A stretch of DNA of 45,969 nt, taken from positions 1 to 45,969 of the forward strand of contig CADBFN010000018.1 in the NCBI GenBank assembly GCA_902794035.1, read 5' to 3'. The stretch's first letter is position 1. Each line of letters opens with the position of its first letter. A program made the translations under genes and the position numbers. Positions 40,436 to 45,969 of this stretch are shown here, one piece after another. The notes under the pieces were generated by a model that worked only from the letters and a program-made list of their open reading frames with translations, did no database searches and was not told where the DNA came from. The DNA is from an uncultured bacterium. GTDB taxonomy: Bacteria > Cyanobacteriota > Vampirovibrionia > Gastranaerophilales > Gastranaerophilaceae.

Positions 40436-41575
40436 CTAAAGTCTTTTTATCAATTCTTTTGTTTTAATACGAACCTCATTGTCAATTTCAAAAATTTCGT
40501 CTATTGACGGATTTTTAATTACATTATGATTTTGTGTCATTTTATCCGTTATCTTATAAATATCCCCTAAACTTATTTTCCCGTCAAGAAAAGCAAAAAC
40601 TGCTTCTTCGTTAGATGCGTTCATACAAACAGTTGCACTTCCGCCCAATTTACCCATATTATAAGCAAGTTTTAATGTCGGGAATTTGTCAAAATCAGGT
40701 TTTTCAAAATCTAATCTTGCGATTTCACTAAAACTAAAACTCTTTGATTTAATCCCTTCAAAGCGTTCAGGATAAGTGATTGCATATTGAATAGGAATAT
40801 GCATGCTTGGTAACCCAAGTTGTGCTATAACACTTCCGTCTTTGTATTCTATGGCAGAATGAACAATACTTTGAGGATGAACAACAACTTCAATATCATT
40901 GTAATCCATGCCAAACAAATGATGTGCTTCAATGACTTCCAACCCCTTATTCATCAATGTTGCACTGTCTATGGTAATTTTTTTACCCATATTCCAGCGG
41001 GGATGAGATAGAGCCTGTTCAACCGTTGCAGAATTCATTTCTTCTTTGGTTTTGTGTAAAAAAGGGCCTCCGCTTGCAGTAATAATAAGTTTACTTACCT
41101 GAGAAATATTTTTTATACACTGATGAATTGCACAGTGTTCACTATCAACTGGGATGATTTGTACGCCGTTTTCTTTTGCTTTTGACATTACAATATCACC
41201 TGCCATAACAAGTGTTTCTTTGTTTGCAAGCGCAATATCAATACCATTTTCTATCGCTTTTAGTGTAGGTTTTAAACCGATTCTGCCTGATACCGCAACA
41301 AGAATTATATCATTTTCTTTATCTGAGCATATTTCTTCTAATCCGTTTGTTCCATAAAGAGTTGTGATGCCGTCAGCTTTGAAGTTTTTATCATTTGAGC
41401 AGACATATTTAGGTTTATATTTATCGCACTGTTGTTTCAAAAGTTCGGTGTTGCTTCCGCCTGATAGTGCAATTATTTCAAATTTATCAGAAATTTTGTC
41501 TATAACTTCAAGAGCCTGTGTTCCTATTGAACCGGTTGAACCTAATATACTTATTTTGCGTTTTTTAGTTTCCAT
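40436..41575 (-). CDS. dxr: 1-deoxy-D-xylulose-5-phosphate reductoisomerase
   Basis: 379 residues, standard length. It has the NADPH-binding GSTGSIGTQALEV, the metal/substrate motifs PVDSEHCAIHQCI, ASGGPF, and ATLMNKGLEVIEAHHLF. It makes 2-C-methyl-D-erythritol 4-phosphate in the MEP isoprenoid pathway, in keeping with a cyanobacterial-type lineage. A nearby MITE-like element lies 3' of the gene. Confidence 0.97.
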   Translation of the reverse strand: METKKRKISILGSTGSIGTQALEVIDKISDKFEIIALSGGSNTELLKQQCDKYKPKYVCSNDKNFKADGITTLYGTNGLEEICSDKENDIILVAVSGRIGLKPTLKAIENGIDIALANKETLVMAGDIVMSKAKENGVQIIPVDSEHCAIHQCIKNISQVSKLIITASGGPFLHKTKEEMNSATVEQALSHPRWNMGKKITIDSATLMNKGLEVIEAHHLFGMDYNDIEVVVHPQSIVHSAIEYKDGSVIAQLGLPSMHIPIQYAITYPERFEGIKSKSFSFSEIARLDFEKPDFDKFPTLKLAYNMGKLGGSATVCMNASNEEAVFAFLDGKISLGDIYKITDKMTQNHNVIKNPSIDEIFEIDNEVRIKTKELIKRL

Positions 41576-41664
41576 ACTGTAAATAATTATAACATGTTAA
41601 AATTCAGGCGCAAAAAAAATTTTTTTGTATTTTAATACTATCAACAGTATAAGGAGTAAATAAA

Positions 41665-41988
41665 ATGAGTGGTATATCATTTCAAGGTAATATTACAGTA
41701 ACAACATGGAACAAAGCTGAATGTATTTCTCACGAATACCCTACAACAAAGGCTCAGGATAAACTTTTAAAACATATAGTAAAAGATATGTGTAAAAAAG
41801 AAGAAGTTACCACATTATCTAAAAAGAATGCTAATTTTTTATTTAAACTTATAGAAAAATTTATCGGTAAACCTGTCAAAAATATTAATAATGAAAAAAT
41901 CATTTATAACGGGGGTGATAATATCGTATTATCCGATCGTAATCCTGTTTTGTTTAACGGAGTAAGAGTTGAAGTTGATTTAGATTAA
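41665..41988 (+). CDS. Small hypothetical protein, 107 residues
   Basis: Starts MSGISFQGNITVTTW and runs through a basic helical middle to a beta-rich end (GDNIVLSDRNPVLFNGVRVEVDLD). The SFQGN opening resembles the FG/QG leader of other proteins in this window. No signal peptide or membrane span. AAGGAG 10-13 nt before the ATG is a good ribosome-binding site. It is convergent with the cyclo-ligase gene, 1 bp apart. Not recognised. Confidence 0.65.
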   Translation: MSGISFQGNITVTTWNKAECISHEYPTTKAQDKLLKHIVKDMCKKEEVTTLSKKNANFLFKLIEKFIGKPVKNINNEKIIYNGGDNIVLSDRNPVLFNGVRVEVDLD

Positions 41989-41989
41989 T

Positions 41990-42502
41990 CTAAATTGTAG
42001 TTATTACTATATCAGTTTTTTTATCATATTTTTCAACAGGTAATTTTTCAGTAAAAAGTTCTTTTGGTATCGGACATAATGTTTTGAAATTTTGTCCGTG
42101 TTTTTCTATAAACCTGTCATAAAAACCCCCGCCATAACCAAGACGGTATCCCTGTCTATCTGCCATTAATGCAGGAACTATCACCAAATCCAAAACTTTA
42201 GAATTTACAGGTTGTGAACAAGGTTCATATATTCCCAAATCTGATTTTTTCAATTCTGAGCAATACGGACAAATTAAAATATCTGAACCATTAACCTTAG
42301 GCAAATAAAATTTTTTATCATCATTTAAAAGTTCTCTCAAATCAACTTCATATTTTACAGGATAAAAAATCATTATATTATTTGCTTTTATATAATATTT
42401 ATTTGTTCTTATCAGGTTTACCAGTTGTGCGGAAATTTCTTCCATAGGAAGATTTATGCGAATATTTTTTGCTTTTTTGCGCAGTTCATTTTTATCAATC
42501 AT
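41990..42502 (-). CDS. 5-formyltetrahydrofolate cyclo-ligase
   Basis: 170 residues with the family's C-terminal signature PALMADRQGYRLGYGGGFYDRF (Gly-rich, folate/ATP site) and IMIFYPVKYEVDLRELL. It converts 5-formyl-THF to 5,10-methenyl-THF in one-carbon metabolism. The N-terminus MIDKNELRKKAKNIR is the usual opening. It starts 25 bp from the divergent cobO-type gene, so the two share a promoter region. Confidence 0.92.
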   Translation of the reverse strand: MIDKNELRKKAKNIRINLPMEEISAQLVNLIRTNKYYIKANNIMIFYPVKYEVDLRELLNDDKKFYLPKVNGSDILICPYCSELKKSDLGIYEPCSQPVNSKVLDLVIVPALMADRQGYRLGYGGGFYDRFIEKHGQNFKTLCPIPKELFTEKLPVEKYDKKTDIVITTI

Positions 42503-42527
42503 ATTTTTAATATATAATAAAAACGCA

Positions 42528-43106
42528 ATGACAGAATATAAACAAATGAAATTAATAAACCCGAATTGGGATCAGCACGGATACATTCAGGTCTATACCG
42601 GTGACGGGAAAGGAAAAACGACTGCATCTTTGGGACTTGCAATGCGTGCCTTGGGCAGGGATTGGAAAGTATTAATTGTCATGTTCACAAAAGGCGGAAA
42701 TGACTATGGGGAATTAAATTCTTTCCGCCAGCTATCTGATAAAATTGCGGACAATCTGACGATTGTTCAGGCAGGGCTTGACAGAGTAATTTATAAATCA
42801 AACGAAAATGAACAAGACCATAAAAAAATCAAAAAAGGCTGGAATATAGTCAAAAAAGCAGTAAAAAATGATGAATATCAATTGATTATTATGGATGAAG
42901 CAAATATTGCAATTGATATGGGAATACTTGATGTTGATGAAGTAATAAAAGTACTTGAAAGCAAGCCTGATGAAATGGAAATAGTTCTAACAGGACGCAA
43001 TGCGCATCCTAAAATTATTGAAATTGCTCATCTTGTTTCAAGAATTGAACCTGTAAAGCATTATTGGGATAAAGGGGTTTATGCAAGAAAAGGAATTGAG
43101 TATTAA
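42528..43106 (+). CDS. cobO: Cob(I)yrinic acid a,c-diamide adenosyltransferase
   Basis: 192 residues from ATG 42528; ATG 42546 is another possible start, and neither has a clear Shine-Dalgarno. The P-loop YTGDGKGKTTASLGLAMRALG, MFTKGG, LIIMDEANIAIDMG and LTGRNAHPKIIEIAHLVSRI are standard CobO/BtuR. It adenosylates corrinoids. No other cobalamin genes are near, so it may act in salvage. Divergent to the cyclo-ligase. Confidence 0.93.
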   Translation: MTEYKQMKLINPNWDQHGYIQVYTGDGKGKTTASLGLAMRALGRDWKVLIVMFTKGGNDYGELNSFRQLSDKIADNLTIVQAGLDRVIYKSNENEQDHKKIKKGWNIVKKAVKNDEYQLIIMDEANIAIDMGILDVDEVIKVLESKPDEMEIVLTGRNAHPKIIEIAHLVSRIEPVKHYWDKGVYARKGIEY

Positions 43107-43213
43107 TATGCTCAAATTTCAATAATTTACAATAAATCCATATAAAAATTTGCCTTTTGAAAAATCATAAATATAATAATTATATCTGAGATTTATGAGG
43201 GATAGAATTAAGT

Positions 43214-43912
43214 ATGAATTTAAAATTGAAAAAATTATTTGTAAAAGTTTTATTAGCATCTTTTTTGGTTGTCAATGCCGGAGCAGGTTCTTTTGCTAAG
43301 GATAATGACATTACAAGTCAGGTTGTTCCGAAACAATACCCTGCAAAATACACTCCTGTTTATATTAAACAAATTGCACCGGGGTATAAATCTGTCGGAC
43401 AGGATGAAATTTTTTATGTTGCTTTGGATATGTTAAAAGATACAACAGGCATGTATTCACGCAATGCAATTTTAGGAAGTAATTTATCCCAGCGGCCTGT
43501 CAAAATTGAATTCAGGGATTTAAGTCAGATAAGTCCTGATTATGCTACTTTTGATGCTTTAGGTTGGAAAAAAGGTAAAAAATTGTATATTTACATTAAT
43601 CAAAAACACAGAAATGCACCTGCAGGGGCATTAGCGGCATTATTATCCCATGAAGCACTGCATCAGGATGAATTCAATTCCCTTGCAGAAGAAACTTATG
43701 CGTGGACTATGGAAGCTGTTGTATGGGACGAAATTTTAAAACTTTATCCGGAATCTAATGATGAAAGTTCATCTTTGGTAAAAAGAGAAAATACTCTTAA
43801 AAAGCTTTTGGAAAAAGGGAATTATACAAATAAATATATTAAAAAATCCGTTATGCAAAACTCCGGATACAAAAATCTGCCGTCTTATTCTCCCGGGTTT
43901 GAAGATTTATAA
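43214..43912 (+). CDS. Exported protein with HExxH motif, putative metallopeptidase
   Basis: 232 residues with a signal peptide (MNLKLKKLFVKVLLASFLVVNAGAGSFA). The mature part has LAALLSHEALHQDEFNSLAEETYAWTMEAVVW: an HExxH zinc site, followed 13 residues later by a Glu that could be the third ligand of a gluzincin. Outside this motif it is a small alpha/beta domain (YVALDMLKDTTGMYSRNAILG, KLYIYINQKHR). The substrate is unknown; a wall- or surface-related role is possible given its export and the CtpA protease next to it (75 bp). GAGGGA lies upstream of the ATG. Confidence 0.75.
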   Translation: MNLKLKKLFVKVLLASFLVVNAGAGSFAKDNDITSQVVPKQYPAKYTPVYIKQIAPGYKSVGQDEIFYVALDMLKDTTGMYSRNAILGSNLSQRPVKIEFRDLSQISPDYATFDALGWKKGKKLYIYINQKHRNAPAGALAALLSHEALHQDEFNSLAEETYAWTMEAVVWDEILKLYPESNDESSSLVKRENTLKKLLEKGNYTNKYIKKSVMQNSGYKNLPSYSPGFEDL

Positions 43913-43987
43913 TATTTTTTGAATACATACTTGTTTTAGGCAAAAAGTCTATTGATTATGAATTTTTGTTGATGTTAAATATCAAAT

Positions 43988-45220
43988 ATGAAACGTAGAG
44001 TTGCGGCTTTGATATTAATAGGTGCAGGTGCTTTGGTATTTTACACAGGGCGTGCTTTTTATATTGCAAATAAAAATCCGATACTCAATTCATATACCCA
44101 AACGGTAGATAAAAGACAAGTTTCACCCCAAAAACTCTTTGATAAAAACTGGCATGTTATTAAAGAAGAATACTATGACCAGTCATTAAATCATCAGCAT
44201 TGGTCAAAATGGAAAAATCATTATCAAAATAAAATAAAAACGCTTGATGATGTAAAAGTTGCTACAGAAACAATGCTTGCCAGCCTGAATGATCCGTATT
44301 CAAGATATTTGACAAAGGAAGAATTTTCTAATCAAAGGATTTCAATTTCGTCAAAAATATACGGTATTGGAGTCAGTATAACTAATGATTCCGGAAAAAT
44401 AAAAATAATAAATATTATTGAACAAACTCCTGCTCAATTTGCGGATTTAAGAAACGGAGATATTATTCTTTCTGTTAATGATAAAGATATCAGCGGTTTA
44501 TCAATCTCAGAAGTTTCAAATCTTGTCAAAGGACCTGAAAATACTATTGTCAGTCTGGATATAATGCGCGGGAAATCAAAAATAAATAAACAAATTATAA
44601 GAAAAGAAATTACAATCAAAACTATAAAAAGTTCTGTTGAAGATAATATCGGTTATGTTCAGATATCAAGTTTTATCAGTAATTCAATTCCAAATGAATT
44701 TCTTGAAGCATTAGAAAATACATCAGATTCTGCAGGTTTAATATTGGATTTGCGTGGGAATACGGGCGGATTGCTTTCAAATGCCGTATTTTTGGCGAAT
44801 TTATTTATTGAGAAGGGTAAATTGGTAAGTATTGTAGGTCGTAACGGTTACAGATATGATGTTACGGCAAAAGATTCCAATTTAAGTATCGATAAACCTG
44901 TTGTAATTTTGGTAGATCAAACAAGTGCAAGTGCAACGGAAATATTTGCAGGTGCCATGAAAGACTGGCATAAGGCAAAGATTGTAGGCACAAAAACTTA
45001 TGGTAAAGGAATGGTACAAAAAATAATACCTATGCCTAATGAAACAGGAATTAATCTTACTATTGCAAAATATTTAACACCCTCTGGAGCTGATATAAAT
45101 AAAAAAGGAATTAGTCCTGATGTAAAAGTTCATTTTACCAAGAATGATATAGAAACAAGAACAGACACTCAACTTGAAATGGCTAAAGATATTCTTAGTA
45201 AAATGATTTCAAGCAGATAA
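43988..45220 (+). CDS. ctpA: S41 C-terminal processing peptidase (CtpA-like)
   Basis: 410 residues with an N-terminal anchor (VAALILIGAGALVFYTG), a conserved helical region (FDKNWHVIKEEYYDQSLNHQHW), a PDZ domain (about 115-205, GIGVSITNDSGKIKIINIIEQTPAQFADLRNGDII) and the peptidase domain with LDLRGNTGGLL, the catalytic Ser in DQTSASATEIFAGAM and Lys in GTKTYGKGMVQ. It degrades or trims proteins outside the cytoplasm. Directly after the exported HExxH gene, perhaps co-transcribed. Confidence 0.93.
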   Translation: MKRRVAALILIGAGALVFYTGRAFYIANKNPILNSYTQTVDKRQVSPQKLFDKNWHVIKEEYYDQSLNHQHWSKWKNHYQNKIKTLDDVKVATETMLASLNDPYSRYLTKEEFSNQRISISSKIYGIGVSITNDSGKIKIINIIEQTPAQFADLRNGDIILSVNDKDISGLSISEVSNLVKGPENTIVSLDIMRGKSKINKQIIRKEITIKTIKSSVEDNIGYVQISSFISNSIPNEFLEALENTSDSAGLILDLRGNTGGLLSNAVFLANLFIEKGKLVSIVGRNGYRYDVTAKDSNLSIDKPVVILVDQTSASATEIFAGAMKDWHKAKIVGTKTYGKGMVQKIIPMPNETGINLTIAKYLTPSGADINKKGISPDVKVHFTKNDIETRTDTQLEMAKDILSKMISSR

Positions 45221-45235
45221 ATTTTGATTGAAATC

Positions 45236-45264
45236 TTGACATGCTGTTATGTCTTTCGTATATT
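45236..45264 (+). promoter_or_regulatory. Promoter of tRNA-Cys
   Basis: Perfect TTGACA (45236-45241), 17-nt spacer, TATATT (45259-45264). Predicted start is about 45271, nine bases before the tRNA. Confidence 0.7.
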
Positions 45265-45279
45265 GTTAATACGAAATAG

Positions 45280-45350
45280 GGAGACATGGCCAAGTGGTAA
45301 GGCAGAAGCCTGCAAAGCTTTTATCCCCGGTTCAAATCCGGGTGTCTCCT
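45280..45350 (+). tRNA. tRNA-Cys (anticodon GCA)
   Basis: A 71-nt cloverleaf: acceptor GGAGACA/TGTCTCC, anticodon stem GAAGC/GCTTT with loop CTGCAAA (U33 present, anticodon GCA), and T arm CCCGG-TTCAAAT-CCGGG. The base after the acceptor is T, matching the U73 identity base of tRNA-Cys. CCA is not encoded; a T-run follows directly as a terminator. The promoter lies at 45236-45264. Confidence 0.95.
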
Positions 45351-45373
45351 TTTTTTAGTACAAAGGAGTATTT

Positions 45374-45628
45374 ATGAGTTCAATATTTGGGATTTCTGAT
45401 TTGCCTGTATCAACTATAACATCTTCTGTTCAGATAGGTGGAGGTATGGATGTTCCGCAACCTATGTTTCGGGAAGTTGTTGTGTCCCGTAGTGAATTGG
45501 AAAGAATTCCCGACTCAGATAAATTTGTACCAAAGCCAAAGATTGTTACAAATTCTAATCCTATTATAAATATGCGTAATGGATTTGGAAAGTTAATGAA
45601 ACACTTTAGCAAAGTGCAAATTAAATAA
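45374..45628 (+). CDS. Small hypothetical protein, 84 residues
   Basis: No domain recognised. The protein opens MSSIFGISDLPVSTITSS, where IFG again resembles the FG leader seen elsewhere, and the rest is flexible with a basic end (NGFGKLMKHFSKVQIK). AAAGGAG before the ATG is a good ribosome-binding site, which supports translation. It lies 24 bp after tRNA-Cys and may be read through from its promoter. Confidence 0.6.
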   Translation: MSSIFGISDLPVSTITSSVQIGGGMDVPQPMFREVVVSRSELERIPDSDKFVPKPKIVTNSNPIINMRNGFGKLMKHFSKVQIK

Positions 45629-45630
45629 TT

Positions 45631-45805
45631 TTTGTGGGTGATTGGCACTCAATCTTATTCCCCTCGCCCGCAGTGTTTGTGAGCGGGAGAGGGCAGAATT
45701 TCTTAATAAGCGATAGCGAATTTAGAAATTCGGGTGAGGGAACGAGAGGGGTAGCGCAATCTCAAAAAAGCGAAGCGTTTCGGTAAGGGCGCAAAACAAT
45801 TGAAT
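45631..45805. repeat. REP-like palindromic repeat with a tRNA-like leader
   Basis: GTGGGTGATTGGC (about 45634-45646) almost repeats the start of the tRNA-Val downstream. It is followed by hairpin CCCTCGCCCGC / GCGGGAGAGGG (45660-45693, one mismatch), then GAATTTCT/AGAAATTC with a GCGATAGC core, then CGAGAGGGGTAGCGCAATCTC. The GGTAGCGCA within this last part is also in the tRNA D arm. It may be a broken tRNA copy interrupted by a repeat. Confidence 0.5.
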
Positions 45806-45813
45806 AGATTTGT

Positions 45814-45889
45814 GGGCGATTGGCGCAGTTGGTAGCGCACTTGAACGACATTCAAGGGGTCACAAGTTCGAGCCTTGTATCGCCCACCA
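45814..45889 (+). tRNA. tRNA-Val (anticodon GAC), atypical C33
   Basis: A 76-nt cloverleaf with encoded CCA: acceptor GGGCGAT/ATCGCCC, D stem GCGC/GCGC, anticodon stem CTTGA/TCAAG with 7-nt loop ACGACAT, variable loop GGGTC, and T arm ACAAG-TTCGAGC-CTTGT. The anticodon at 45847-45849 is GAC (Val). The base before it (position 33, at 45846) is C instead of the near-universal U. All stems pair perfectly. Either a functional variant, a sequencing error, or the mark of an early-decaying gene. Confidence 0.85.
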
Positions 45890-45892
45890 TAG

Positions 45893-45917
45893 AACCTCCG
45901 AGAGAATCGGGGGTTTT
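45893..45917 (+). terminator. Terminator after tRNA-Val
   Basis: A stem AACCTCCGA (45893-45901) / TCGGGGGTT (45907-45915) with one T-G wobble and a 5-nt loop, ending in TTTT, begins four bases after the tRNA CCA. Confidence 0.7.
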
Positions 45918-45969
45918 ATAATGCGATATTTTGGCGAGAACTTGTATTTTCAAGTTCGGCGCAAGCGAG

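Noticed and set aside
1-45969. CRISPR array
   Set aside because: No regularly spaced direct repeats with unique spacers were found. The repeats seen are single palindromes or protein-coding duplications.

Overview
The window is AT-rich chromosomal DNA with mostly short intergenic gaps. It most likely comes from a gut Gastranaerophilales/Melainabacteria-type bacterium, the non-photosynthetic sister group of Cyanobacteria. That placement is an inference. It rests on the low GC content, an S-layer-homology surface protein, a 7TM-HD / ybeY / dgkA gene set, and several proteins that open with a short Asn-rich leader ending in an FG or QG motif. No rRNA or marker gene here proves it.

Positions 1-1783 hold part of a diversity-generating retroelement (DGR). 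There is the 3' end of a target gene with a variable repeat (VR, 433-573), a template repeat (TR, 1214-1354) and an avd accessory gene. TR and VR differ at 23 positions in 141, and 22 of these are adenines in TR. No reverse transcriptase gene is visible in the window, and the target reading frame is broken just before VR. Next come a lone sugar-ABC binding protein, a MntA/HepT (type VII) toxin-antitoxin pair and pheT.

The gap after pheT (6375-6834) contains what looks like an undescribed type I toxin-antitoxin locus. A 24-residue hydrophobic peptide with a strong Shine-Dalgarno lies on the minus strand. A roughly 96-nt antisense RNA with its own consensus promoter and terminator lies on the plus strand. 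From 6835 to 13093 there are two lineage-type hypothetical proteins, a MarR regulator, a HincII-like restriction-modification system, and a flavodoxin / acetyltransferase / flavodoxin operon.

From 13214 to 19871 fatty-acid synthesis genes (fabF and acpP on minus, fabD on plus) surround a two-gene partner-switching module: a STAS protein plus a sensor-phosphatase fused to an RsbW-like kinase domain. From 19947 to 27004 the minus strand carries a GH77 glucanotransferase, dgkA-ybeY-pgpH, an MntP-like exporter and a DUF4127 protein. A stand-alone UvrD-type helicase fused to a RecB-family Fe-S nuclease follows on plus.

From 30182 to 45969 there is a membrane protein with an HExxH motif, trmD-rimM with an unusual zinc-ribbon/Gly-Asn-Arg-rich protein as first gene, a 21-cysteine exported protein, an SLH surface protein, an acyl-ACP thioesterase, a Na/Pi-cotransporter homologue, ffh, dxr, a 5-formyl-THF cyclo-ligase, a corrinoid adenosyltransferase, an exported HExxH protein, a CtpA-like protease, tRNA-Cys, and a tRNA-Val(GAC) with an atypical C33. 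Small palindromic, MITE/REP-like repeats are scattered between genes.
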